A DNA stretch of 64,000 bases from Phocaeicola salanitronis DSM 18170 (GTDB lineage Bacteria > Bacteroidota > Bacteroidia > Bacteroidales > Bacteroidaceae). Where the stretch lies: assembly GCF_000190575.1 (NCBI RefSeq), contig NC_015164.1:3430501-3494500 (forward strand), given 5' to 3'. The translations under genes were made by a program, and so were the position numbers. Below the pieces are notes generated by a model, which was not told the origin of the DNA, did not search any database, and saw only the letters and a list, made by a program, of their open reading frames with translations. Below are positions 15,841 to 24,114 of this stretch, in pieces. How positions within the stretch are numbered: position 1 is the stretch's first letter; every line of letters starts with the position of its first letter.

Positions 15841-17248
15841 ATCATGAGTGGTTGGAAGATCTAAGGCGTTAAGCCATTTGCTTCCAGACGCTTGTGTTTC
15901 CCTTTTTGGCTTCCGTGCGGTGTCCCGCGATTTCCGGCAGCCATCTCCGAGGCAAGCCCCATCGCATAGTCTTCCATTTCCAAATCGAGAGTGAAGACGG
16001 CCATGGAATACCCCAGCTTATTCTCACGCTTGTATATCATGACAAGCATGGCCGTTATGAGCGTCATGTAAAGGATGACCTGCAGGCCGTTCTCGTTGAC
16101 CGACAGGAAATGGCTGAAGGAGAGTTCCTGCTTGAGGAAACGGAAAAACACCTCGATGTCCCAACGGCGGCGGTAAATTTCGGCAACCTCCTTGGCCGGC
16201 AGTTCCATGTCGTTGGTGATGAAGCATATGCGGTTTTCCACGCGTTTGGCTTTCCCTTTGTTTTGGGGGCGTGTGGTGTCACGCGGCTCCTTGAAATGGG
16301 CCGTGATGACGCGGTACTCCTCCGTGCCGAATTTGCGGCTCCCCCCTTCACGCAGGTGTACGACCTTGTCCTCATCCAGCACCAGCTTTTCCGGAGCGCA
16401 CTTGTCGGCCTCCGGGATTTCCAGCACGCGCACCGTCTCCATGCTGCGGTTGGTCTTGATGCGGCCCACGAACCTGGCGTGCTGTCCCGTCATCGAATCG
16501 TATGCGCGCAACGATGACAGCCCGCGGTCAAAGACGTAGAGGTTGCTGTGTTCGGGGTCCTTCTTTATCATCCCGTCTATCGCCTTGGGCAGGGCGACGT
16601 CCTCGCTCAGATAAGCCGGCTCGTCCAGCACCTCGGCCAGCTTCGCGGCGAAGCCTTCGTACCCCATCGTGTATTTCACCTGCCGCCGTTGCCTGCAGGC
16701 ATCCTTTCCAACCGGACGCTTGCCTACGGTGAAGCCCTTCTTGAGCTTGTTGCAGGTTTCGGCCACGAGGGTGCTGTCCACCCTTACCAGCAGCTTGCGC
16801 TCTATCTCACGCGGAGTGTAGAGGCTGTGCAGCTTGTCGTAGAACACTTCGTATGCCTTGCGGAAAAACTCCACATTCACTTTCGAGAGGCGTTCCGAGA
16901 TGGAACTGTGCGAAACCCTTTCCCCAAGCGAGTAGTCGAACAGGGTGCAGAAGGCGCGGCTCTCGAACACCTTCTCCAGTTTGCGCTGGCTCAACCGCTT
17001 GCAGCGGATCAGCCCATAAAGCAGCAGGTTGAAAAGGCGCTCCCCCTGCAGTTCCTTGGCGTAGCGGTCCACTTCCGTGGATTTCGCGAGCCGTGCCAGC
17101 ATCTGTCTGGGGAGAAGGCGGACGAGGTCGGTCGCATGGCATTTCAATTCATCAAGATGCATAATGTTTCTGTGTTTGTTTGATTCCGCAAATATAAATA
17201 TTTTACTTACAGCTTGTTTCACTTTTATATCTTCCGACCACTCATGAT
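15841..17248 (-). mobile_element. IS4-family insertion sequence (1408 bp)
   Basis: Terminal inverted repeats of 24 bp with two mismatches: left ATCATGAGTGGTTGGAAGAT, right the complement of ATCATGAGTGGTCGGAAGAT. One transposase gene fills the interior, and its stop codon lies in the left repeat. The element splits a family A palindrome: GTCACGCCGGATTTGCA on the left and TACAAATCCGGCGTGAC on the right. No target duplication longer than two bases can be seen. Confidence 0.88.
15861..17162 (-). CDS. IS4-family transposase
   Basis: A 433-residue DDE transposase. The catalytic residues fit D129 (VRVDSTLVAE), D212 (LYVFDRGLSS) and E337. The IS4 signature Y-x2-R-x3-E-x6-K is exact at Y330, R333, E337, K344 (YRRRWDIEVFFRFLK). 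The N-terminus has the DUF4372-like helical region. The start at 17162 (MHLDELKCHA) is preferred; an in-frame ATG 150 bases upstream lies outside the element. The frame is intact, so the IS may be active. Confidence 0.92.
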   Translation of the reverse strand: MHLDELKCHATDLVRLLPRQMLARLAKSTEVDRYAKELQGERLFNLLLYGLIRCKRLSQRKLEKVFESRAFCTLFDYSLGERVSHSSISERLSKVNVEFFRKAYEVFYDKLHSLYTPREIERKLLVRVDSTLVAETCNKLKKGFTVGKRPVGKDACRQRRQVKYTMGYEGFAAKLAEVLDEPAYLSEDVALPKAIDGMIKKDPEHSNLYVFDRGLSSLRAYDSMTGQHARFVGRIKTNRSMETVRVLEIPEADKCAPEKLVLDEDKVVHLREGGSRKFGTEEYRVITAHFKEPRDTTRPQNKGKAKRVENRICFITNDMELPAKEVAEIYRRRWDIEVFFRFLKQELSFSHFLSVNENGLQVILYMTLITAMLVMIYKRENKLGYSMAVFTLDLEMEDYAMGLASEMAAGNRGTPHGSQKGKHKRLEANGLTP

Positions 17249-17278
17249 TACAAATCCGGCGTGACAAAAACATCCCAT

Positions 17279-17358
17279 GTAGGGGCGTATCGCATACGCC
17301 CGAATGCGTCAACTAACCCATGCGGGTGTCTTCGGGGCGTATGCGATACGCCCCTACA
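17279..17358. repeat. family B hairpin next to the IS
   Basis: TGTAGGGGCGTATCGCATAC with reverse complement GTATGCGATACGCCCCTACA and a loop containing GAATGCGTCAACTAACCCAT, which is the inverted form of the loop in the other copies. It lies between the IS-split family A palindrome and the ndh gene. Confidence 0.85.
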
Positions 17359-17391
17359 AGGCAATTGGGTGGAATGCGGATATTAAATTAA

Positions 17392-18747
17392 TTATTGATT
17401 GTTTTGTTGCATTTCGTCTTCGCCCCAGTGGGTTTCCGCCTCTCTTTTTTCGCGTTCTATGACTTCTTGTGCCTTGCGGGGGTAGAGGATGAGCCGGAGC
17501 GAGTGGTCGTAGGTCAGGTAGCTCCACATCCAGTTGAGCAGTACGTTGATTTTGTTTCGCACGCCCAGGATGGAGCGGAGGTGGACCACCAGCCACAATA
17601 GCCAGGCTATCCAGCCTTGCGTTTTCAGGGAGCTGAATTCTGCCACCGCCTTGTTTCTGCCCACGGTTGCCATGCTTCCCAGGTTGCGGTAACGGAAGGG
17701 CTTCATGGCTTTTCCTTTTTGCAGGCGGATGAGGTTTGCGGCGAGGAGGCTTCCTTGCTGGATGGCTACCTGGGCGAGTTGCGGATGTCCGCCCGGATAT
17801 TCCTTGTCGCCGCTCATGATGCACTGGTCGCCGATGCAGAAGATGTTGTCGAATCCTTCTGCCTTATTGTATGCGTCTACCTTGATGCGTCCGCCGCGTC
17901 CCAGCGATGCGGCAGGCATGTTTCCGATGGTGTTGGCACGCACGCCGCTCACCCAGATGAAGGTGCGGGTGGGGATTTGCGTACCGTCTTCGAGGATGAC
18001 TTTGTGGTTGCGGTAGTCCATCACTTTCTTGTCCAGCCACACGTTGATGCCCATGCGCCGCAAGAATTCCGCCGACTTTTGCGACGACACCGGCGCCATT
18101 CCCGAGAGCAGGCGGCTGCTTGCCTCTATCAGGTAGATTTGCAGCAGGTTTTCGTTCATGTCGGGGTAGTCTTTCGGGAGCACGTAGCGTTTCATTTCCG
18201 CCAACGCTCCGGCTATTTCCACGCCTGTCGCTCCTCCGCCCACGATGACGATGTTCAGCAGTTCGCGGCGTTCTTGTTCGGTGGCGCAGGTCACGCTCCG
18301 TTCGAAGTTGCCCAGCAGGGCGTTGCGCAGCCCCATGGCTTCTTGCAGGGTTTTCATGGGGATGGCTTCCCGCTCGATGTTCTGGTTTCCGAAGAAGTTG
18401 GACGTGGTTCCGGCTGCAAGCACGAGGTAGTCGTATTCGATTTTCCCGATGGAGGTCTGGAGGATGTTTTTCTCGGGGAAAATCAGCCGGGCTTCTGCCA
18501 TGCGGTAGTGCACGTGCGAGTTTTTCCCGAATATTTTCCGGAACGGGAAGGAGATGGAACTCGGTTCGATGCCTGCGGATGCCACTTGGTAGATGAGCGG
18601 CGGGAATTGGTGATAATTGTTCTTGTCAATCAGGATGACCTGAAAGTTTGACTTTGATAATTTGTTTGCCAGCTTGAGGCCTCCGAAGCCTCCTCCTACG
18701 ATGACAACTCTCTTTTTACCTTTTTCTCTTTCGATGTTGAAACTCAT
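17392..18747 (-). CDS. ndh: type II NADH dehydrogenase
   Basis: A 451-residue FAD enzyme that passes electrons from NADH to the quinone pool without pumping protons. The FAD motif is VVIVGGGFGGLKLANKL near the N-terminus, and the NAD motif is IVIVGGGATGVEIAGALAEM. IGDQC and AQVAIQQGSLLAANL near the end contact FAD. The C-terminal ~60 residues are hydrophobic and amphipathic (LLWLVVHLRSILG, LLNWMWSYL), as needed for membrane docking. Menaquinone from the men operon would be its acceptor. A TAACTTTG box lies at 18776-18783 upstream. Confidence 0.92.
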   Translation of the reverse strand: MSFNIEREKGKKRVVIVGGGFGGLKLANKLSKSNFQVILIDKNNYHQFPPLIYQVASAGIEPSSISFPFRKIFGKNSHVHYRMAEARLIFPEKNILQTSIGKIEYDYLVLAAGTTSNFFGNQNIEREAIPMKTLQEAMGLRNALLGNFERSVTCATEQERRELLNIVIVGGGATGVEIAGALAEMKRYVLPKDYPDMNENLLQIYLIEASSRLLSGMAPVSSQKSAEFLRRMGINVWLDKKVMDYRNHKVILEDGTQIPTRTFIWVSGVRANTIGNMPAASLGRGGRIKVDAYNKAEGFDNIFCIGDQCIMSGDKEYPGGHPQLAQVAIQQGSLLAANLIRLQKGKAMKPFRYRNLGSMATVGRNKAVAEFSSLKTQGWIAWLLWLVVHLRSILGVRNKINVLLNWMWSYLTYDHSLRLILYPRKAQEVIEREKREAETHWGEDEMQQNNQ

Positions 18748-18920
18748 GTCATTTTGTTTTTGTGTAAAGCTGGCGCAAAGTTACAATTTTATCAGGACTC
18801 AGGCATGCGTTTTGCGGTAAATTACGGAAAAATTTCAGTAATTCGTATACATCGGTGTGTCTGATATTTCATTATTTTTGCACCGCTATGATGTAAACTA
18901 ACCGTTAAATAAACAGAACG

Positions 18921-19496
18921 ATGGAACTGAAAGAATTTTTGGAATACGTGAAAACAGGAAAAGCGTTAAGTTCGGACGAGATACACCGGTTTATGGACGA
19001 GATGAGCGACGAGGCGCGGCGTGTCACCTTCAGGCTCAACACGGCTTATCACACGCCCGACGAGGTGCGGGCGTTGCTCTCGGAGCTGTTCGGCAAGGAG
19101 GCAGACCCTACCTTGCGGGTGTTTCCTCCGTTTTATACCGATTTCGGGAAGAACATCACGATAGGCAGGCATGTGTTTATCAACGCTTGCTGCCATTTTC
19201 AGGACCATGGGGGCGTGACGTTGGGCGACGGTTGCCAGATAGGGCATAACGTGGTGTTCGCCACGCTGAACCACGGCATCGCTCCCGGGGACCGGGTGCA
19301 TACGTATCCTGCTCCGATTGTGCTGGGCAAGAACGTGTGGGTAGGCTCGAACGCCACCATCCTGCAAGGGGTGACGGTAGGCGACAACGCGATTATAGCC
19401 GCCGGTGCGGTGGTGACGAAGGATGTGCCTGCCGATACGATTGTCGGGGGAGTGCCGGCGAAGGTGATACGGAGGATAAATGAAAAATTTATGTAA
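18921..19496 (+). CDS. hexapeptide-repeat acyltransferase (maltose/galactoside O-acetyltransferase group)
   Basis: A 191-residue left-handed beta-helix acyltransferase. An N-terminal helical part (YHTPDEVRALLSELFG) precedes hexapeptide turns from about 75 on (ITIGRHVFINACCHF, VTLGDGCQIGHNVVF). The probable catalytic His follows in ATLNHGIAPGD, and the end is GVPAKVIRRI. It uses acetyl-CoA or another acyl-CoA; the acceptor sugar is unknown. A TATTTTTG -7-like box lies at 18873-18880. Confidence 0.87.
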   Translation: MELKEFLEYVKTGKALSSDEIHRFMDEMSDEARRVTFRLNTAYHTPDEVRALLSELFGKEADPTLRVFPPFYTDFGKNITIGRHVFINACCHFQDHGGVTLGDGCQIGHNVVFATLNHGIAPGDRVHTYPAPIVLGKNVWVGSNATILQGVTVGDNAIIAAGAVVTKDVPADTIVGGVPAKVIRRINEKFM

Positions 19497-19581
19497 AATG
19501 GGTAAGATTATCTGTAAAGCGGATACACGGATATGGGCGGGAACGCTTATCTTTGTATCTTGAAAAAAGTAACTGAAGACG

Positions 19582-20754
19582 ATGGAATATAATTTTGACG
19601 AACTGACAGACCGCCGCCATACCGGGTCGTATAAATGGGACTCGGCGGCGGAAGACGGTGTGCTTCCGATGTGGGTGGCGGATATGGATTTCCGGACGTT
19701 GCCTGCCATTGTGGAGGCTTTGCAAAAGCGGGTGGCGCATGGGATATTCGGTTATACCAAGGTGCCCGGCGCGTATTACGATGCCATTATCCGCTGGTTT
19801 TCCGGGCAGCACGGGTGGAGCATGGAGCGCGAATGGATAATCTATACCATCGGCGTCGTTCCGGCTGTGTCTGCCATTATCAAGGCGATGACCCGTCCGG
19901 GCGATAAGGTGATTGTGCAGACTCCGGTGTATAACTGTTTCTTTTCTTCTATCCGCAACAACGGGTGCGAGGTGCTTTCCAGCCCGCTGGTGCGCAAGGG
20001 CGACACGTATGCCGTCGATTTTGACGACCTGGAGGCGAAGGCTTCCGACCCTCGGGCGAAGGTGTTCCTTCTGTGCAACCCTCACAATCCGGCAGGGCGC
20101 GTATGGACTGCCGAGGAGCTGCGCCGCATGGGGGATATCTGCATCCGTCACGGCGTGTTTATCCTCTCTGATGAAATCCATTGCGAGCTGGTGATGCCGG
20201 GCTATGCCTATACGCCTTTCGCTTCGCTGGGCAGGGAGTATGCGGAACATTCGTCGGTCTGCATTTCGCCCAGCAAGGCTTTCAATATCGCGGGGCTTCA
20301 GATAGCGAACATCGTGACTGCCGACGCGGAAATCCGGAAGAAGATAGACCGCGCCATCAATGTCAACGAGGTGTGCGACGTGAATCCTTTCGGGGTGGAG
20401 GCGCTGATGGCAGCCTATAGCGAAGCGGGGAGCGAATGGCTGAAGCAGCTGAATGCTTACATTGCCGGCAACTACCGGTATATGCAGGAGTTCTGCAAGG
20501 AGCGTCTGCCGCAGTTCCCGGTAGCCCGGCTGGAGGGGACTTACCTGGCATGGATGGACTGCTCGGCATTGGGCATGAAGTCGGAAGCGCTGGAAGAGGA
20601 ATTGGTAAGCAAAGCCAAGCTGTGGCTGAACGCCGGAACGATGTACGGTGCGGAAGGCGAGGGATTCATGCGCTGGAACCTGGCTTGTCCGCGCAGCCGG
20701 GTGGAAGAGGGGTTGAACCGCTTTCTCCGGTATGTGGAGGCAATTGATGATTGA
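19582..20754 (+). CDS. MalY/PatB-family PLP-dependent C-S lyase
   Basis: A 390-residue fold-type I enzyme. The N-terminal signature is LPMWVADMDFRTLPAIVEAL, and the PLP lysine lies in SPSKAFNIAGLQIANIV. NPHNPAGRVW and DEIHCELVMPG carry the cofactor contacts. MalY/PatB enzymes cleave cystathionine or cysteine (beta-lyase) or act as aminotransferases, so homocysteine and methionine supply is the likely role. TATCTTTG at 19548-19555 is a good promoter -7 box. Confidence 0.9.
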   Translation: MEYNFDELTDRRHTGSYKWDSAAEDGVLPMWVADMDFRTLPAIVEALQKRVAHGIFGYTKVPGAYYDAIIRWFSGQHGWSMEREWIIYTIGVVPAVSAIIKAMTRPGDKVIVQTPVYNCFFSSIRNNGCEVLSSPLVRKGDTYAVDFDDLEAKASDPRAKVFLLCNPHNPAGRVWTAEELRRMGDICIRHGVFILSDEIHCELVMPGYAYTPFASLGREYAEHSSVCISPSKAFNIAGLQIANIVTADAEIRKKIDRAINVNEVCDVNPFGVEALMAAYSEAGSEWLKQLNAYIAGNYRYMQEFCKERLPQFPVARLEGTYLAWMDCSALGMKSEALEEELVSKAKLWLNAGTMYGAEGEGFMRWNLACPRSRVEEGLNRFLRYVEAIDD

Positions 20755-20800
20755 CAAAACATTTAAATAACATGAAGTCAAACATTTAAATAATAAGAGT

Positions 20801-21313
20801 ATGGAATCAGTAGTAAAACTTTATTCGTTGCCGTATTCCAATGTGAAAACGTATGGAGCGGCTTTGCTGTTCGTAATCGGCAATATCGCTTTGCCTCAGT
20901 TGTTCCATTTGGTTCCTCAGGGAGGGATGACGTGGCTGCCGATTTATTTCTTCACCCTGGTGGGGGCATACAAGTATGGCTGGAAGGTAGGCTTGCTTAC
21001 CGCTGTCGCTTCGCCATTGGTTAATTCGGCGTTGTTCGGCATGCCTGCTCCTGCGGTGCTTCCGGCTATTTTGCTGAAATCGGTCTTGCTGGCAATCGGT
21101 GCGGGATATGTGGCACACCGTTTCCGGAAAGTGTCTGTTCTGGCGCTGCTGGCAGTGGTGTTGTTCTACCAGTGCATCGGTACGTTGGGCGAATGGGCTT
21201 TCTTTACCGACAGCTTCTATGCGGCGGTTCAGGATTTCCGCATGGGCATTCCGGGCATGCTGCTTCAGGTATTCGGAGGCTATGCGTTTATCCGTTGGCT
21301 GATTCAGAAGTGA
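20801..21313 (+). CDS. ECF transporter S component-like membrane protein
   Basis: A 170-residue protein with about five to six hydrophobic helices (AALLFVIGNIALPQLF, WLPIYFFTLVGAYKYGW, VGLLTAVASPLVNSALFG). GMPAPAVLPAILLKSVLLA follows and the C-terminus reads RWLIQK. The motif ASPLVNSALFGMP resembles substrate-binding S components of energy-coupling-factor vitamin importers. No A or T component gene is nearby, so it would use shared ECF modules. The substrate is unknown; it follows the MalY gene by 46 bases and may be co-transcribed. Confidence 0.75.
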   Translation: MESVVKLYSLPYSNVKTYGAALLFVIGNIALPQLFHLVPQGGMTWLPIYFFTLVGAYKYGWKVGLLTAVASPLVNSALFGMPAPAVLPAILLKSVLLAIGAGYVAHRFRKVSVLALLAVVLFYQCIGTLGEWAFFTDSFYAAVQDFRMGIPGMLLQVFGGYAFIRWLIQK

Positions 21314-21319
21314 ATTTTA

Positions 21320-21420
21320 ATAATGTGCTAATGGGATAATGTGCTAATGTGTCAATGAGTTAATGTGCTAATTCATTTTCCCATTATCCCATTGGCACAT
21401 TGACACATTATCACATTAAT
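21320..21420. repeat. AATGTGCTAAT-type hairpin
   Basis: TAATGTGCTAATGGGATAAT and the following GTGCTAATGTGTCAATGAG are matched by TCATTTTCCCATTATCCCAT ... ATTGGCACATTGACACATTA on the right side. It separates the convergent ECF and GNAT genes and runs right up to the GNAT stop codon. Confidence 0.7.
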
Positions 21421-21914
21421 CACCCTTTCCGCTGGTAGGCGATGCGGGGCGTGCCGTTGGCTACGTAGATGATGCCGCAGCGGACGAATCCGTTTTCCTC
21501 TAACAGGTGTTGCATCACTTTGTTGTCGGCATGGGTGTCGGCACGGAGGTTGGAGTCGTGTGAGGCGCACCAGGCGATGCATGCCTTGAAGATTCCTTTT
21601 CCGCTTCCGTCGGAGGCAAGTCGGTGGATGACGTGATAGGGTGCGCCGTTCAGCCATGCTCCGTCTTCGATGTGGGCATAGTTGGGGTCCGGGCTGGGCA
21701 CGAAGCAGAAGGTCCCTATGGCTTTCCCTTCGGCGTTTTCGCATACGTAGCAGTGTCCGTTGCTTATTTCTTCGGCTATCAGCCCGCGTTGCGGGTAACC
21801 GTTTATCCATTGGTTCGGGTTTCCGGTGGAAGCCATGAAGCGGCGTGCCGCCTCGAATATTTCCATCAGGCGGTCTAAGTCGGCAGGTGTGGCGGGGCGT
21901 ATGTTCGGTTTCAT
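21420..21914 (-). CDS. GNAT-family N-acetyltransferase
   Basis: A 164-residue acetyltransferase: IRPATPADLDRLMEIFEAA at the N-terminus, core strands around YVCENAEGKAIGTFCFV, and VIHRLASDGSGKGIFKACIAW as the acetyl-CoA loop and helix. The family acts on small amines or peptides; substrate unknown. The start at 21914 is chosen because the in-frame extension upstream is read from the terminator hairpin at 21979-22016. Confidence 0.85.
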   Translation of the reverse strand: MKPNIRPATPADLDRLMEIFEAARRFMASTGNPNQWINGYPQRGLIAEEISNGHCYVCENAEGKAIGTFCFVPSPDPNYAHIEDGAWLNGAPYHVIHRLASDGSGKGIFKACIAWCASHDSNLRADTHADNKVMQHLLEENGFVRCGIIYVANGTPRIAYQRKG

Positions 21915-21978
21915 ATCAGGACAGTAAGTTTCAAATTGCAAGTTAACAGGCTTTGTGACGCCTTGTATCTTAAAATAC

Positions 21979-22016
21979 AAAAAGAGGATTTCCCTGTTTC
22001 GGGACATCCTCTTTTT
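21979..22016 (-). terminator. rho-independent terminator
   Basis: AAAAAGAGGAT and ATCCTCTTTTT pair around an inner TCCC/GGGA stem. On the minus strand the hairpin ends in CTTTTTG followed by TATTTTAAG. It lies 20 bases after the stop codon of the amylase-domain gene and closes that transcript. Confidence 0.85.
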
Positions 22017-22035
22017 GTCGTATTTGAAGAATGCT

Positions 22036-22287
22036 TTAGAACTCGATAATCAGCGAGCGGTTTGCCGGAACAACGAGGTTTTGGCTGAAGTTGACCTTCT
22101 TGCCGGTTGTAATGACAATACCTTCTTTGGAGTCTTGGGTCAAAGCATTGTAGTGCTGGCTTGGCAGAACTTGTTCTTTGTCAGTGCTGTTTAATACAAT
22201 CATTTCTGTCTTGCCATCGTTCGTACGAGCATACAAGTAGATTCCTTGTTCAGGAATGTGATACTTTACAGTTTTGTTTTCTGACAT
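22036..22287 (-). CDS. orphan C-terminal beta domain of a neopullulanase/cyclomaltodextrinase
   Basis: The 83-residue product resembles only the last domain of SusA-type amylases. YHIPEQGIYLYARTNDGKTEM, then MIVLNSTDKEQVLP, then ITTGKKVNFSQNLVVPANRS and a final LIIEF correspond to the beta-sandwich that ends those enzymes. No catalytic barrel is encoded nearby. It has its own ATG and terminator. It may be a truncated remnant of an amylase gene or a retained small protein that binds glucan or partners; the sequence cannot decide between these. Confidence 0.7.
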   Translation of the reverse strand: MSENKTVKYHIPEQGIYLYARTNDGKTEMIVLNSTDKEQVLPSQHYNALTQDSKEGIVITTGKKVNFSQNLVVPANRSLIIEF

Positions 22288-22417
22288 TTTCTTGTTTAGT
22301 TTTAGTTTTGCGCTTCAAAAGTAGGGCTTTCATTCTAAACAAGCGGAAAGAAAAGGGTTAAAATTGCAAGTTTTATGCGGTTTTTATGATATAAATCAAG
22401 TAAGCATGTGTTTACGG

Positions 22418-22486
22418 ATTCACCACAGAGGGCACAGAGGCTTTAAGATTTTTCTCTGTGAGCCTCTGTGCCCTCTGTGGTGAATT
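22418..22486. repeat. CACCACAGAGGGCACAGAGG hairpin
   Basis: ATTCACCACAGAGGGCACAG and CTGTGCCCTCTGTGGTGAAT are exact reverse complements with short inner matches, giving a stem of more than 20 bp. It lies 15 bases downstream of... the end of the decarboxylase operon lies at 22502 on the minus strand, so it can act as that operon's transcription end. Confidence 0.75.
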
Positions 22487-22501
22487 TTATCATCTGCCGG
22501 A

Positions 22502-23662
22502 TTAAATCAGGAATCCCAGCAAGATACCTGCCGCTACGGCAGAACCGATGACACCGGCTACGTTCGGGCCCATGGCGTGCATCAGCAGGTAATTGGTCGG
22601 ATCGTATTCGGCGCCTACGATTTGCGAGATGCGTGCCGAGTCGGGCACGGCAGATACGCCGGCATTTCCGATAAGCGGATTAATCTTGTTGTCTTTCTTC
22701 AATACCAGGTTGAATATCTTGACGAAGAGCACTCCCGATGCGGTGGCTATCACGAAGGACAAGGCACCCAGCCCGAAAATCTTCAGTGAATCCCAGGTGA
22801 TGAATTCCGAAGCCTGCGTAGAGGCACCTACGGTCAGTCCCAGCAAGATGGTGATGGTATCAATCAGCGGTCCGCGGGCAGTTTCTGCCAGACGGCGTGT
22901 CACGCCGCTTTCCTTCAGCAGGTTGCCGAAGAAGAGCATGCCCAGCAGGGGAAGGCCCGAAGGCACCAGGAAGCAGGTCAGCAGCAGACCCATAATCGGG
23001 AACAGGACCTTTTCGGTATGCGACACGGCACGCGGGGCTTTCATGCGGATGAGACGCTCTTTCTTGGTGGTGAGCAGGCGCATGATGGGCGGCTGGATAA
23101 CCGGCACCAATGCCATGTAGGAGTAGGCAGACACGGCGATGGCTCCCATCAGGTTGGGCGCCAGCTTCGATGAAAGGAAGATGGCAGTGGGGCCGTCTGC
23201 GCCACCGATGATGCCGATAGCGGCTGCCTGCATGGGGTCGAATCCCCATTCGAGGGCAATCATGTAGGCACCGAAGATACCGAATTGGGCTGCCGCCCCG
23301 ATAAGCATCAGCTTCGGATTGGAAATCAGTGCCGAGAAGTCGGTCATGGCACCGATGCCGAGGAAGATGAGCGGCGGATACCAGCCCGATGTCACGCCTT
23401 GGTATAAGATGTTGAGTACCGAACCCTGTTCGTAGATGCCGACTTGCAGTCCGGCTTCCATATTGAACGGAATGTTGCCTATCAGCATACCGAATCCGAT
23501 AGGAATCAGCAGCATCGGCTCGAATTCCTTTGCTACGGCAAGATAAATGAAGAATATACCGACGGCTATCATGATGAAATGCTGGTAAGTGGCATTGTAG
23601 AAGCCGGTATACGTCCAGAAATCAGCCAGGTTGCTCTGTAAGAAATTGATGAATTCTCCCAT
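22502..23662 (-). CDS. mmdB: Na+-translocating decarboxylase beta subunit (methylmalonyl-CoA/oxaloacetate type)
   Basis: A 386-residue membrane protein with about nine to ten hydrophobic helices. The conserved stretches are IFLGIGAMTDFSALISNPK, IGIIGGADGPTAIFLSSKL (the GGADGPT loop) and LIGNAGVSAVPDSARISQIV with the functional Asp. This subunit decarboxylates carboxybiotin and pumps Na+ out of the cell. It is the last gene of the operon mce-mmdA-mmdD-mmdC-mmdB. Which acyl-CoA is used is decided by MmdA. Confidence 0.93.
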   Translation of the reverse strand: MGEFINFLQSNLADFWTYTGFYNATYQHFIMIAVGIFFIYLAVAKEFEPMLLIPIGFGMLIGNIPFNMEAGLQVGIYEQGSVLNILYQGVTSGWYPPLIFLGIGAMTDFSALISNPKLMLIGAAAQFGIFGAYMIALEWGFDPMQAAAIGIIGGADGPTAIFLSSKLAPNLMGAIAVSAYSYMALVPVIQPPIMRLLTTKKERLIRMKAPRAVSHTEKVLFPIMGLLLTCFLVPSGLPLLGMLFFGNLLKESGVTRRLAETARGPLIDTITILLGLTVGASTQASEFITWDSLKIFGLGALSFVIATASGVLFVKIFNLVLKKDNKINPLIGNAGVSAVPDSARISQIVGAEYDPTNYLLMHAMGPNVAGVIGSAVAAGILLGFLI

Positions 23663-23664
23663 AG

Positions 23665-24093
23665 TTATTCGATGATTATAAGGTCTGTACCTTCAAGAAT
23701 AGATTCTCCTTTGCTCACGTTGATGGCAGTCACTTTGCCGTCGCGGTCCGACTTGATGTCGTTTTCCATTTTCATGGCTTCCAGTATCAGCAGGGTCTGT
23801 CCGCGTTTCACCGTGTCGCCTTCCTTTACCTTGATGTCGAGGATGACTCCGGGCAGCGGCGACTTTACGCCTGATTTGCCTTGCGACACTGTGGGGCGGG
23901 TTACGGCAGGAGGAGGAGCGGCAGGCGTGGTGGAAGCCGTACGGATGACCGGCTTGATTTTCGGGCTTGCGTGTTTCTCCAGTTCTACGGTGTAGGGCGT
24001 ACCGTTTACTTCTACGTGTACGTTGTTTTCTTCGATGTCTCCTACGGTCACTTTGTATAAGTTTCCGTTGATTTTGTATCTATATTCTTTCAT
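23665..24093 (-). CDS. mmdC: biotin carboxyl carrier protein of the decarboxylase
   Basis: A 142-residue protein with an N-terminal fold (MKEYRYKINGNLYKVTVGDI) and a Pro/Ala-rich flexible linker (about residues 53-70). The C-terminal biotinyl domain carries biotin on K108 in LEAMKMEND. It shuttles the carboxyl group from MmdA to MmdB. It sits two bases from mmdB, as expected for a tight operon. Confidence 0.93.
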   Translation of the reverse strand: MKEYRYKINGNLYKVTVGDIEENNVHVEVNGTPYTVELEKHASPKIKPVIRTASTTPAAPPPAVTRPTVSQGKSGVKSPLPGVILDIKVKEGDTVKRGQTLLILEAMKMENDIKSDRDGKVTAINVSKGESILEGTDLIIIE

Positions 24094-24114
24094 GGTTATC
24101 TATTCGTTAGAGGG

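Noticed and set aside
15829..17262. A long target-site duplication around the IS4 element
   Set aside because: Only AT could be a shared flank; the similar sequences on both sides are the two arms of the split palindrome, which are inverted, not direct.
21320..21420. AATGTGCTAAT phrases as a CRISPR array
   Set aside because: Units are irregular, only about 10 bases, with no constant spacers, and the two halves are reverse complements of each other. They are inverted repeats; no cas genes are near.
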